DNA of 64,000 nucleotides, from the NCBI GenBank assembly GCA_963781265.1, contig CAWAFH010000018.1, positions 818,765 to 882,764 on the forward strand, in the 5' to 3' direction. The translations under genes and the position numbers were made by a program. Each line of letters starts with the position of its first letter. Position 1 is the first letter of the stretch. The notes under the pieces were generated by a model. It was not told the DNA's origin. It saw only the letters and a program-made list of their open reading frames with translations, and did not search any database. The DNA is from WHSW01 sp963781265. Lineage in GTDB: Bacteria > Actinomycetota > Thermoleophilia > Solirubrobacterales > 70-9. Positions 33,672 to 41,838 of this stretch are shown here, one piece after another.

Positions 33672-33697
33672 GGGGGCGAGCCCGGCCGCTTGAAGCC

Positions 33698-33721
33698 TTT
33701 GACACTCGATGGGGTGTCAAA
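33698..33721 (+). promoter_or_regulatory. Perfect 8-bp dyad across a start codon
   Basis: TTTGACAC (33698-33705) and GTGTCAAA (33714-33721) are exact inverted repeats around 8 bases that contain the ATG (33709) of the AbiEi/DUF559-type gene. A repressor bound here, possibly the gene product itself through its N-terminal winged helix, would block both transcription and initiation. A TTGACA-like -35 reading of the left arm is also possible. Confidence 0.5.
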
Positions 33722-34614
33722 CGGTGCAAGCGTCTGCGATCTGGGAGCTGGTTCGACGTCAGCACGGGGTCGTCGGCCGCGCCCAGCTGCTCGAGCTGGG
33801 TGTCGGGCGGGAGGGCATCAGTCGTCGGGTTGCGAGCGGGCGGCTGCATCGGCTCCGGCGGGGCGTCTACGCGGTCGGCCGTCCGCAGGTCACGCGTTAC
33901 GGCGGTTGGATGGCGGCGCTGCTCGCGTGCGGGTCGGGGGCGGCGCTGAGCCACGGCAGCGCCGCCGCCATGCTCGGAGTCGGCAGCGAGCGCGGCGTGA
34001 TCGAGGTCTCGGTCCCTTCCGACCGCGCCCCACGCCAGGCCGGGATCCGGGTTCACCGGCGGCGCCGACTGGCCGCCGAGGTGCTCGAGTGCGACGGGAT
34101 CGCGTGCACAGCGGTCGCCGCGACGCTGATCGACCTCGCCAGCTACCTCGGGCCGCGAGCGCTCGAACGCGCCGTCAACGAGGCCGACCGGCTCGACCTC
34201 ATCGATCCGGAGGAACTGCGCCGCGAGCTCGAGCGGCGTCCGGGTCGAGCCGGGGTGGCCAGGTTGCGCTCGCTGCTCGATCGCGACACCTTCCGATTGA
34301 CGGACTCCGAGCTCGAGCGCCGCTTCCTGCCGATCGCGCGTGACGCGGGGCTCCCGCCCCCGCTCACCGGTCGGTGGCTGAACGGATTCAGGGTCGACTT
34401 CTTCTGGCCGGACCTCGGCCTCGTGGTCGAGACCGACGGGCTGCGCTATCACCGCACCGCCGCGTCGCAGGCCCGCGACCACCGCCGCGACCAGGCCCAC
34501 GCGGCGGCCGGGCTCACCCCGGTTCGCTTCACGCATGCCCAGATCGCCCACGAGCGACGCGCCGTGGTCGGTGTTCTCGCCGCCGTCGCCCGCCGCATAA
34601 CCTCTGTCGGGTGA
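33709..34614 (+). CDS. AbiEi-type antitoxin N-domain with DUF559 nuclease-like C-domain
   Basis: A 301-residue protein from ATG at 33709. The N-terminal half (VRRQHGVVGRAQLLELGVGREGISRRV, split by turns, then RLHRLRRGVYAVG) is the winged-helix domain of AbiEi-like antitoxins. The C-terminal half (SELERRFLPIARDAGLP, FRVDFFWPDLGLVVETDG, RYH) is DUF559, a PD-(D/E)XK-like fold with an intact VD...ExDG pattern. No AbiEii toxin gene is adjacent. Members of this two-domain group are abundant in Thermoleophilia; their role is not established. Overlaps the next gene by GTGA. Confidence 0.8.
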   Translation: MGCQTVQASAIWELVRRQHGVVGRAQLLELGVGREGISRRVASGRLHRLRRGVYAVGRPQVTRYGGWMAALLACGSGAALSHGSAAAMLGVGSERGVIEVSVPSDRAPRQAGIRVHRRRRLAAEVLECDGIACTAVAATLIDLASYLGPRALERAVNEADRLDLIDPEELRRELERRPGRAGVARLRSLLDRDTFRLTDSELERRFLPIARDAGLPPPLTGRWLNGFRVDFFWPDLGLVVETDGLRYHRTAASQARDHRRDQAHAAAGLTPVRFTHAQIAHERRAVVGVLAAVARRITSVG

Positions 34615-35555
34615 GCGAGTTTCCGAGCAGCGCGCGGATCCGAGAGGTGGGGCCGCGCGACGGCTTTCAGAACGAGCCCGAGGTGATCGCGACCGCCGAC
34701 AAGGTGCGGTTGATCGCGATGCTCGGCGCCGCCGGCCTCAAGCGGCTCGAGCTCACCTCGTTCGTGCGCGCCGACGTGATCCCGCAACTCGCCGACGCCG
34801 AGCAGGTGCTCGAGTCATACGAGCGCGTCGACGGGGTCGCGTACTCGGTGCTGATTCCGAACGAGCGCGGGCTCGACCGCGCGCTCGCCCTGCGCGAGCG
34901 CTTCGACGAGGTCAACCTCTTCCTCTCGGCTTCCGAGACCCACAACCGCAAGAACGTCAATCGCTCGATCGCCGAGTCGCTCGCCGGCCTCGAGCGGGTG
35001 ATCGAGCGCTCGCGGGCCGAGGATCTGCGCTGCGAGGGCGTGATCTCGACCAGCTTCGGCTGTCCGTACGAGGGCGAGGTGCCCGTCGATCGCGTGCTCG
35101 AGATCGCGGAGCGGCTCGCCGCCACCGGTTGCGAGGAGATCGCCTTCGGGGACACGACGGGAATGGCGAACCCGCGCCAGGTCGGCGAGTTCTTCGCCGC
35201 TGCGCGCGAGCGCCTGAGCGGGGTGGAGCTGACAGCCCACTTCCACAACACCCGCGGCCAGGGCCTCGCCAACGTGCTCGCCGCGCTCGAGCAGGGGGTC
35301 GACTCGTTCGAATCCGCGTTCGGCGAGCTCGGCGGCTGCCCGGTGCCGCCGGGGGCGACCGGGAACATCTCGAGCGAGGACCTGATCTCGATGCTCGAGG
35401 AGATGGGGGTGGCCACGGGCGTCGACCTCCAACGGCTGATCGCCGCCTCCAGCGCGGTGCAGGAAATGCTCGGCCGCCCGCTCGGCGCCCACGTGCTGAC
35501 CGCCGGCCCGGTCGAGTGGAGCCCGAGCGACGCGGGACGAGCAACGAGCAACTGA
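34611..35555 (+). CDS. Hydroxymethylglutaryl-CoA lyase
   Basis: A 314-residue DRE-TIM-type lyase. GTG at 34611 gives MSEFPSSARIREVGPRDGFQNE with the metal/catalytic RDG motif. FGDTTGMANP and FHNTRGQGLAN supply metal-binding His residues. The catalytic cysteine loop is GELGGCPVPPGATGN. It cleaves HMG-CoA to acetoacetate and acetyl-CoA in leucine or ketone-body metabolism. Acetoacetyl-CoA ligase at 45873 and two carboxyltransferases nearby fit this. Confidence 0.9.
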   Translation: MSEFPSSARIREVGPRDGFQNEPEVIATADKVRLIAMLGAAGLKRLELTSFVRADVIPQLADAEQVLESYERVDGVAYSVLIPNERGLDRALALRERFDEVNLFLSASETHNRKNVNRSIAESLAGLERVIERSRAEDLRCEGVISTSFGCPYEGEVPVDRVLEIAERLAATGCEEIAFGDTTGMANPRQVGEFFAAARERLSGVELTAHFHNTRGQGLANVLAALEQGVDSFESAFGELGGCPVPPGATGNISSEDLISMLEEMGVATGVDLQRLIAASSAVQEMLGRPLGAHVLTAGPVEWSPSDAGRATSN

Positions 35556-35572
35556 CGAACCGAAGGAGCCAG

Positions 35573-36004
35573 ATGGCAACCCGAACAGCAAGCGCAAACT
35601 GGAACGGCACCCTGACCGACGGCGACGGCACGATGGAGTTCGGCGGCGGCGCCTTCAAGGGCTCCTACTCGGCCAAGTCCCGGTTCGAGGAGGGCGAGGG
35701 GACCAACCCCGAGGAGCTGATCGCCGCCGCGCACGCCGGCTGCTACTCGATGGCGCTCTCGCTCGGCCTCGAGCAGGCGGGCTACGCGCCGGAGGCGGTC
35801 GAGACGACCGCCGATGTTCATATCAACCCCGCCGATGGCGGCTTCGCGATCAACCGGATCGACCTGCACACCAAGGCGCGGGTCGGGGGCATCGACGAGG
35901 CGGAGTTTCAGCGCGTCGCCGAGGAGACGAAGCTGGGCTGCCCGGTGTCGAAGGTGCTCGCGGCGGTCGACGAGATCAACCTCGACGCGACCCTGGAGGC
36001 CTGA
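35573..36004 (+). CDS. OsmC-family peroxiredoxin
   Basis: A 143-residue protein; ATG at 35573 follows AAGGAG. The two redox cysteines are in AHAGCYSMAL and KLGCPVSKVL, spaced as in OsmC. NPEELIAAAHAGC is the family signature. It reduces organic hydroperoxides with thiol donors. The start lies 17 bp after the lyase stop, and the next ORF starts one base after its stop, so it is part of a run of same-strand genes. Confidence 0.92.
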   Translation: MATRTASANWNGTLTDGDGTMEFGGGAFKGSYSAKSRFEEGEGTNPEELIAAAHAGCYSMALSLGLEQAGYAPEAVETTADVHINPADGGFAINRIDLHTKARVGGIDEAEFQRVAEETKLGCPVSKVLAAVDEINLDATLEA

Positions 36005-36005
36005 G

Positions 36006-36396
36006 ATGCGCAGCGATGCCTTCCGGGCCGCGGCCGAGGCGAAGGACTTCCTCGCCGCCGAGGACCTGTTCGCCGAGGACGTCACGTTCCGCAGCCCGGT
36101 CGTCTACAAGCCGTACGAGGGGCGCGATCAGATCAAGGTCCTGCTCGGCGCGGTGGTGCAGGTGTTCGAGGACTTCCGCTATCTCGAGCAGGTCGAGACC
36201 GGCGACGCCGCGGTGCTGATGTTCGAGGCCCGGGTGGGCGACAAGCAGGTGCAGGGGGTCGACATCCTCAAGTTCAACGAGGATGGCCGGATCGCCGAGA
36301 TGACCGTGATGGTGCGGCCGATGAGCGGCATGCACGCGACTGGCCGAGGCGATGCGGAAGATGCTCGAGGCCGCCGGGGCCGAACCCGGAGGCTGA
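36006..36396 (+). pseudogene. NTF2/SnoaL-like protein with a late frameshift
   Basis: About 129 residues from ATG at 36006. The domain reads normally (AAAEAKDFLAAEDLFAEDV, FRSPVVYKPYEGRDQI, VQGVDILKFNEDGRIAEM) to MSGMHA. An extra base near 36339 then shifts the frame. Removing it gives LAEAMRKMLEAAGAEPGG and a stop at 36394-36396. Uncorrected, the frame runs on with Arg-rich junk into the next gene. The length (391 bases) is one over a multiple of three. Function unknown; SnoaL-like folds include isomerases and cyclases. Confidence 0.8.
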
Positions 36397-36487
36397 TCGC
36401 CCGACGATCACGCCGATCACGCCGAAGGCTGCGAACAGCTTGTAGGCTCCGCCGCCGCTCGCCCCACGACCGGAGGAACGCAGACAA

Positions 36488-37372
36488 ATGGAGATCGCGA
36501 AGGTAGGAGTACTCGGCTGCGGATTGATGGGCCACGGGATCGCCCAGATCTGCGCCCAGGCAGGCTGGGACGTCGCCGTGGTGGAGGCCGACCAGGGCAA
36601 CCTCGACAAGGGCCTCGCCAAGATCGAGAAGCAGCTCGGCCGTGCGGTCGAGAAGGGCAAGCTCGAGCAGGCCGACGCCGACGCGATCCGCGGTCGCATC
36701 AGCGCCTCGCTGGACTACGCCGACCTCGCGGATTGCGACCTGGTGATCGAGGCGATCACCGAGGATCTCGACCGCAAGCTCGAGATGTGGAAGCAGGTCG
36801 ACGAGGTCGTCAAGCCCGACGCCTACTTCGCCACCAACACGTCGTCGCTCGCGGTTGCCGATCAGGCCGCCGTCACCGGGCGCGGCGAGAAGTTCCTCGG
36901 CCTGCACTTCTTCAACCCGGCGCAGGTGATGCCGCTGCTCGAGGTCGTTCGCGCCGAGGGCACCGACGACGCCGCTTACGACCTCGGGTTCGAGCTCGGC
37001 GAGAAGCTGGGCAAGACCACGGTCGCAGCCGGCGACAACCGCGGCTTCATCGTCAACCGGCTGCTCGTCCCCTACATGCTCGACGCGATCCGCGCTCACG
37101 AGCAGGGGGTCGGTTCGGTCGAGGACATCGACCGCGGGATGATGGCGGGCGCCAGCCACCCGATGGGCCCGCTGACGCTCGCCGACTTCGTCGGGCTCGA
37201 CACGCTCGCCTCGATCGCCGACGTGATGGTCGACTACTACGGGGAGGAGCGCTTCGCGCAGCCGGAGACCTTGCGCAGGCTGGTCGAGGCCGGGCACTTC
37301 GGTCGCAAGTCCGGCCGCGGCTTCTACGACTACTCGGGTGAAAAGCCCGTCGCAGTCGATCCCTCGGCCTGA
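36488..37372 (+). CDS. 3-hydroxybutyryl-CoA dehydrogenase
   Basis: A 294-residue protein; ATG at 36488 follows GGAGGAA. The NAD-binding motif GVLGCGLMGHGIAQ opens it. The catalytic region is TNTSSLAV (Ser), GLHFFNPAQVMPLLEVV (His, Asn) and GFIVNRLLVPYMLDAI. The C-terminal helical domain ends GRKSGRGFYDY. It oxidises 3-hydroxybutyryl-CoA to acetoacetyl-CoA or the reverse. It feeds crotonyl-CoA for Ccr (9467) after dehydration, so it belongs with the ethylmalonyl-CoA pathway. Confidence 0.92.
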   Translation: MEIAKVGVLGCGLMGHGIAQICAQAGWDVAVVEADQGNLDKGLAKIEKQLGRAVEKGKLEQADADAIRGRISASLDYADLADCDLVIEAITEDLDRKLEMWKQVDEVVKPDAYFATNTSSLAVADQAAVTGRGEKFLGLHFFNPAQVMPLLEVVRAEGTDDAAYDLGFELGEKLGKTTVAAGDNRGFIVNRLLVPYMLDAIRAHEQGVGSVEDIDRGMMAGASHPMGPLTLADFVGLDTLASIADVMVDYYGEERFAQPETLRRLVEAGHFGRKSGRGFYDYSGEKPVAVDPSA

Positions 37373-37429
37373 ACCGCGAGCGGGCCTTCTCGCTACTCTC
37401 GGGCCGAACCCGACCAGCGGAGGCAGGCC

Positions 37430-38194
37430 GTGGACGAGCACTCGATCGAGCGCATACGCAACGCCAACTTCTCGCACTCGGTTCGCGGGTATGACCGCGC
37501 CGAGGTCGACCGATTCCTCGCCGAGCTCGCCGACTGGCTCGAGACCGGCGGCGGCGAGCACGCCACGTCGCTCGAGGCGGTCCGGGTCGAGCTGGAGCGC
37601 GTCGGCGAGCAGACCGCCGGGATCCTGACCGAGGCCCACGCGGCGGCCGAGGCGATCCGCGCCGACGCCGCCGCCCAGGTGCGCCAGGAGCTGGTCGACG
37701 CGAACGTGACCGCGGAGTCGCTGCGCGCCGAGGCGGGGGAGTGGGCCGGCGACGCGCGCGACGAGGCCGACGCCTACTCGCGCAAGGTGCGGACCGAGGC
37801 CGACACCTATGCCGACCAGACGCGCTCTGAGAGCGACGTCGAGATCGAGGAGGAGCGAGCCCGGGCGACCAAGGAGGCCGAGCGGATCGTCGGCGAGGCG
37901 GCGCGCCGCAAGGCCGACATCGACTCCGTGATCTCCGACCTCGAGCAGCGGCGCGATGCCGTGCTTGCCGAGCTCGACCGGCTCGCCAGCGGCATCGCCG
38001 GGACCGCGACCGAGCATCGCCCGCCACCCGGGGAGCACGGCGAGGACGCTGAGCCGGAGGCGGACGCCGACGATGAGGACGAGCCCGGGAAGGACGAGCC
38101 CGAGCCGGAGCCCGAGGCGGACGGTCCCTCGACCGAGGAGCGCCTCGCGCAGGAGACCCAAGAGACCGCGGTGCTCAGCCGCGACGCGGACTGA
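37430..38194 (+). CDS. DivIVA-domain protein
   Basis: A 254-residue protein from GTG at 37430. The N-terminus SIERIRNANFSHSVRGYDRAEVDRFL is the membrane-curvature-sensing DivIVA domain. A long coiled coil follows (about 40-195, Ala/Glu/Arg heptads). The tail (about 200-245) is extremely acidic and Pro-rich (DADDEDEPGKDEPEPEPEAD). In actinobacteria such proteins organise polar growth or division. This one is short and has a single coiled-coil block, so it may be an accessory (SepIVA-like) rather than the main Wag31. Confidence 0.82.
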   Translation: MDEHSIERIRNANFSHSVRGYDRAEVDRFLAELADWLETGGGEHATSLEAVRVELERVGEQTAGILTEAHAAAEAIRADAAAQVRQELVDANVTAESLRAEAGEWAGDARDEADAYSRKVRTEADTYADQTRSESDVEIEEERARATKEAERIVGEAARRKADIDSVISDLEQRRDAVLAELDRLASGIAGTATEHRPPPGEHGEDAEPEADADDEDEPGKDEPEPEPEADGPSTEERLAQETQETAVLSRDAD

Positions 38195-38205
38195 CCGAGC
38201 CGGAC

Positions 38206-39741
38206 TTGGGGACGCGCGAGGGAACCGAGTTCGAGCGCGCTCTCGAGGCGGCGCTCGCCGGCGGCCCCGACCGCCACCACGAAAAGACCGCCGAGCAGGG
38301 CAAGCTCGAGGTCCGCGAGCGGGTCGAGTTGCTCGTCGACCCGGAGTCGTTCGCCGAGGAGGCGCTGCTCGCCAACTGGGACGCTGAGGGCCTCGGCGCC
38401 GACGGGGTGGTCACCGGGCTCGCCCTCGTCGGCGGCCGGCGCGTCTGCCTGATGGCCAACGATCCGACGGTGAAGGCGGGCTCCTGGGGCCCGAAGACGG
38501 TCGAGAAGATCCTCAGGATCCAGGAGCGCGCGCTCTCGCTCGAGCTGCCGATGATCTACCTGGTCGACTCGGCGGGCGCCCGCATCACCGAGCAGGTGCA
38601 GATGTTCCCGGGCCGCCGCGGCGCCGGGCGGATCTTCCACAACGAGGTCAAGCTCTCCGGCAGGGTTCCGCAGATCTGCCTGCTGTTCGGGCCGTCGGCG
38701 GCGGGGGGCGCCTACATCCCGGCCTTCTGCGACGTCGTGATCATGCGCGAGGGCAACGCCTCGATGTACCTCGGCTCGCCGCGGATGGCGGAGATGGTGG
38801 TCGGCGAGAAGGTCTCGCTCGAGGAGATGGGCGGCGCGAAGATGCACACCGGCGTCTCGGGCTGCGGCCACTTCCTGGTCAAGACCGACGCCGAGGCGAT
38901 CGAGCTCGCGCAGCGCTACCTCTCCTACATGCCGGCGAGCTGGCGCGAGGCGCCGCCGGCCGCGCCGCCGGCCGATCCTGCCGCCGAGCGCCGCCCGTCG
39001 GAGATCGTCCCGGCCGACGAGAAGACCTCGTTCGACATCAAGGACCTGATCGAAGCGCTCACCGACGCCGGCTCGTTCTGCGAGGTCCATGCCCGCTGGG
39101 CGAAGGAGCTCGTGGTCGGCTACGCGCGGATCGACGGGCGCGCGGTCGGGATCGTCGCGAACCAGCCCCGTCAGAAGGGCGGCGTCCTGTTCGTGGACTC
39201 CGCCGACAAGGCGGCCCGCTTCATCATGACCTGCAACGCGTTCAACGTCCCGCTGCTCTTCCTGGCCGACGTCCCCGGGTTCATGATCGGCACCGCGGTT
39301 GAGCGCCAGGGGATCATCCGCCACGGCGCGAAGATGATCAGCGCGGTCTCCGAGGCGACGGTGCCGAAGATCTCGGTGATCGTCCGCAAGGCCTACGGCG
39401 CCGGCCTCTACGCGATGGCCGGGCCGGCGTTCGATCCGGACTGCTGCATCGCCCTGCCCGGCGCCTCGATCGCCGTGATGGGACCCGAGGCGGCGGTGAA
39501 CGCGGTCTTCTTCAACCAGATCCAGAAGGTCGAGGACCCGGCCGAGCGCGAGGAGTTCGTCGCGGCCAAGCGCGAGGAGTACGCGGCCGACATCGACATC
39601 CTCCATCTCGCGTCCGAGCTGGTCATCGACGCCATCGTCGAGCCCGACGACCTGCGCGGCGAGCTGATCCGCCGCTTCGCCTACGCGGAGGGGCGCCGGC
39701 GCGACTTCTCCGAGCGTCGCAACCCGATCACGCCGGCGTGA
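38206..39741 (+). CDS. Acyl-CoA carboxylase, carboxyltransferase (beta) subunit
   Basis: A 511-residue carboxyltransferase. The start is TTG at 38206, eleven bases after the DivIVA stop. Two crotonase-like halves are visible. The N-half has VDSAGARITEQVQMFPGRRG and GPSAAGGAYIPAFCD, and the C-half has GVLFVDSADKAARFI, LADVPGFMIGTAVER and VIVRKAYGAGLYAM. It transfers CO2 from carboxybiotin to an acyl-CoA. The GGAYIPA loop resembles methylcrotonyl-CoA or related carboxylases more than acetyl-CoA carboxylase; with the HMG-CoA lyase nearby a leucine-pathway role is plausible. The biotin subunit is not in the window. Confidence 0.88.
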   Translation: MGTREGTEFERALEAALAGGPDRHHEKTAEQGKLEVRERVELLVDPESFAEEALLANWDAEGLGADGVVTGLALVGGRRVCLMANDPTVKAGSWGPKTVEKILRIQERALSLELPMIYLVDSAGARITEQVQMFPGRRGAGRIFHNEVKLSGRVPQICLLFGPSAAGGAYIPAFCDVVIMREGNASMYLGSPRMAEMVVGEKVSLEEMGGAKMHTGVSGCGHFLVKTDAEAIELAQRYLSYMPASWREAPPAAPPADPAAERRPSEIVPADEKTSFDIKDLIEALTDAGSFCEVHARWAKELVVGYARIDGRAVGIVANQPRQKGGVLFVDSADKAARFIMTCNAFNVPLLFLADVPGFMIGTAVERQGIIRHGAKMISAVSEATVPKISVIVRKAYGAGLYAMAGPAFDPDCCIALPGASIAVMGPEAAVNAVFFNQIQKVEDPAEREEFVAAKREEYAADIDILHLASELVIDAIVEPDDLRGELIRRFAYAEGRRRDFSERRNPITPA

Positions 39742-39778
39742 GGCGCGAGCCGCAGGTGCGGCTCGCGCCCGGGCACGG

Positions 39779-40207
39779 TCAGGCGGCCGCCGCCCCTGCG
39801 CCGACGACGCCCATGTTGCGCATCAGCCGCAGCGCGTCCCAATGGGTCCAGGACTCCGCGATCCGGCCGTCCTCGTAGCGGTCGATCGTGATTCCCGAGA
39901 CGGGATCGCCGCGCTCCCCGGTCGGCTCGACGCCCATCAGGGGATGCTCGAACGTGCCGCTGGCAGTCCAGCGGATCACGACCTTGTCGCCGGCGGCGAA
40001 GGCGTCGTCGACGGTGAAGGAAAGATCCGGGAACGCGGCGCGGTAGCTGGCGATCGATTCCTTCGACGCCTCACGATCCTGATCGCCGAGCAACGGGTCA
40101 TGGCCGACGAAGTCCTCGGTGCAGGAGTCGTCGACCAGGTCGAGCTTGCCGGCCCCGAACGCCTCGGTGAGCAGCCGCTGTGAAATCGCGATGTTCTCTT
40201 CGAACAT
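39779..40207 (-). CDS. SnoaL-like ester cyclase family protein
   Basis: A 142-residue protein; ATG at 40207 follows TGGAGGTG. ISQRLLTEAFGAGKLDLVDD, FVGHDPLLGDQDREASKE, SYRAAFPDLSFTVDDAF and FEHPLMGVEPTGERGDPVSG give the SnoaL/ester-cyclase pattern (NTF2 fold). Possible role: small-molecule isomerisation or cyclisation; unknown in detail. Convergent with the carboxyltransferase gene. Confidence 0.82.
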   Translation of the reverse strand: MFEENIAISQRLLTEAFGAGKLDLVDDSCTEDFVGHDPLLGDQDREASKESIASYRAAFPDLSFTVDDAFAAGDKVVIRWTASGTFEHPLMGVEPTGERGDPVSGITIDRYEDGRIAESWTHWDALRLMRNMGVVGAGAAAA

Positions 40208-40287
40208 GCGTCACCTCCAGGTGGTGGTGGGTGTACCCCGCCCCGCCTCCGACCCTACGCCCGCCGAAGGCGCAGCGCAAGGCCGGT

Positions 40288-41040
40288 TCAGTCGAGCACC
40301 AGCCGCACGATCGCGACCGTGCCGACGACGACGATCAGCGCCCGCAGGACCCTCGGCGAGAGGCGCCGGCCGTAGCGGGCGCCGACCATCGCCCCGATCA
40401 CCGAGCCGACGGCGATCAGTCCTGCGACGCCCCAGTCGACGTCGGCGGCGAAGACGAAGATCACCCCGGCGGTCAGGTTGACGAGGCCGGCGAGCACGTT
40501 CTTGAGCCCGTTCAGCCGCTGCAGCGTGTCGTCGATCGCGATCCCGAGGATGCCCATCAGCAGGATGCCCTGGCCGGCGCCGAAGTAGCCGCCGTACACG
40601 CCGCTCGTGCCGACCGCGGCTCGCGCGGCCGCGCCGTGGCGGCCGTCGGGGTGGCGACGGTGGGCGAGCCGCTCGCTGATCCGCGGCTGGGCGACGACGA
40701 GCACGAGCGCGACGGCGATCAGCGCCGGGACGATCGCGTCGAACGCCGACGAGGGCAGGACCAAGAGCAGCGTCGCGCCGATCACGCCGCCCACGAACGA
40801 GAAGATTCCCAGCGAGATCGCCCGGTGGCGCTGACCCTCGAGCTCACGCCGGTATCCGTACGCGCCGGCCACGGCGCCGGGCACGAGGCCGATGTTGTTC
40901 GAGACGTTCGCGATCAGCGGCTGGTAGCCGAGCGCGATCAGCACCGGAAAGGTGATCAGGGTGCCGCTGCCGACGACGGCGTTGATCGCGCCGGCGCCGA
41001 TTCCGGCGGCGAGGATCGCGATTGCCTCGAGCGGGTCCAT
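40288..41040 (-). CDS. TauE/SafE-type sulfite/organosulfur exporter
   Basis: A 250-residue membrane protein from ATG at 41040. About eight hydrophobic helices. The repeated half-motif is seen as GAGAINAVVGSGTLITFP and GVYGGYFGAGQGILLMG. These are diagnostic for the TauE/SafE permease family, which moves small anions such as sulfite or sulfoacetate. Divergent from the phosphorylase gene; the starts are 27 bp apart. The substrate is not known. Confidence 0.87.
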   Translation of the reverse strand: MDPLEAIAILAAGIGAGAINAVVGSGTLITFPVLIALGYQPLIANVSNNIGLVPGAVAGAYGYRRELEGQRHRAISLGIFSFVGGVIGATLLLVLPSSAFDAIVPALIAVALVLVVAQPRISERLAHRRHPDGRHGAAARAAVGTSGVYGGYFGAGQGILLMGILGIAIDDTLQRLNGLKNVLAGLVNLTAGVIFVFAADVDWGVAGLIAVGSVIGAMVGARYGRRLSPRVLRALIVVVGTVAIVRLVLD

Positions 41041-41067
41041 CGGGCGGGGGAAGCTACCCTGCGCCCG

Positions 41068-41727
41068 ATGGGAAGGCTCGGCCTGATCGCGGGAAGCTCG
41101 CTCACGGGCACGGAGCTGCCGGAGGGCAACTGGGTGCCGATCCGCCGCCACGAGGTCGGCGAGGGGTATCGGCTCCCGCACCTGATCGATCACGTCTCCA
41201 ATCTCGGCCGGCTCGCCGACGCCGGCTGTGACCGCGTGTTGGCACTGAGCTCGGTCGGCGGGCTGCGCCCCGAGCTCGGGCCGGGCACGCTGCTGTGCCC
41301 CGACGACTTCATCGCCCTCGACGCCGAGCCGCAGACCGCGCTCGAGGGAGTCGCGGCCCATCGCGTGCACCACTTCGACGCCGCGCTTCGCGGCGAGCTG
41401 ATCGAGGCGCTGCGCGAGGCGAAGATCGAGGCGGTCAGGGAGGGCGTCTACTGGCAGGCGCGCGGCCCGCGCCTCGAGACCCCGGCCGAGATCCGCTGCA
41501 TCGCCCCGCACGCCGACGTGATCGGGATGACCGTCGCCTCCGAGTGCATCGTCGCCGGCGAGCTCGGCCTGCGCTACGCGGCGCTATGCGTGGTCGACAA
41601 CCTCGCCAACGGCGTCGCCGGAGAGGACCTCACGCTCGCCGAGATCGAGCACAACCGCGAGGCCAACCGGGCCGCCGTCCAGGCGGCTGTCGCCGCGGTG
41701 CTGCCGGCGCTCGCGCCCGAGGAATAA
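41068..41727 (+). CDS. Purine nucleoside phosphorylase / S-methyl-5'-thioinosine phosphorylase-like
   Basis: A 219-residue protein from ATG at 41068. The MTAP/PNP-family motifs GPRLETPAEIRCIA and DVIGMTVASECIVAGELG, and a later Asn in CVVDNLANGV, are present. The chain is about 40 residues shorter than typical MTAP, lacking part of the N-terminal phosphate loop region. Two genes on, an MTA-deaminase-like amidohydrolase (43433) could supply methylthioinosine. I therefore infer a methylthioadenosine-to-methylthioinosine salvage route, with this enzyme as the phosphorylase. Confidence 0.8.
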   Translation: MGRLGLIAGSSLTGTELPEGNWVPIRRHEVGEGYRLPHLIDHVSNLGRLADAGCDRVLALSSVGGLRPELGPGTLLCPDDFIALDAEPQTALEGVAAHRVHHFDAALRGELIEALREAKIEAVREGVYWQARGPRLETPAEIRCIAPHADVIGMTVASECIVAGELGLRYAALCVVDNLANGVAGEDLTLAEIEHNREANRAAVQAAVAAVLPALAPEE

Positions 41728-41755
41728 CTCACGCCACGTCCTCCGCTCGATCAAT

Positions 41756-41776
41756 GTCCGCGGCTAGGCCGCGGAC
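41756..41776. terminator. Perfect hairpin between convergent genes
   Basis: GTCCGCGG (41756-41763) pairs exactly with CCGCGGAC (41769-41776) around CTAGG, followed by TTCACG. It sits in the 111-bp gap between the phosphorylase stop and the minus-strand carboxyltransferase stop, and can serve both. Confidence 0.75.
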
Positions 41777-41838
41777 TTCACGCTGCTTCCGCGTCCGGGC
41801 GTGCGCGGCGAACCCTCAGCCGAACAACGAACAACGAG

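Noticed and set aside
33709..34614. Complete AbiE toxin-antitoxin system
   Set aside because: The next gene is HMG-CoA lyase. No nucleotidyltransferase toxin (AbiEii) is adjacent, and the C-terminal domain is DUF559.
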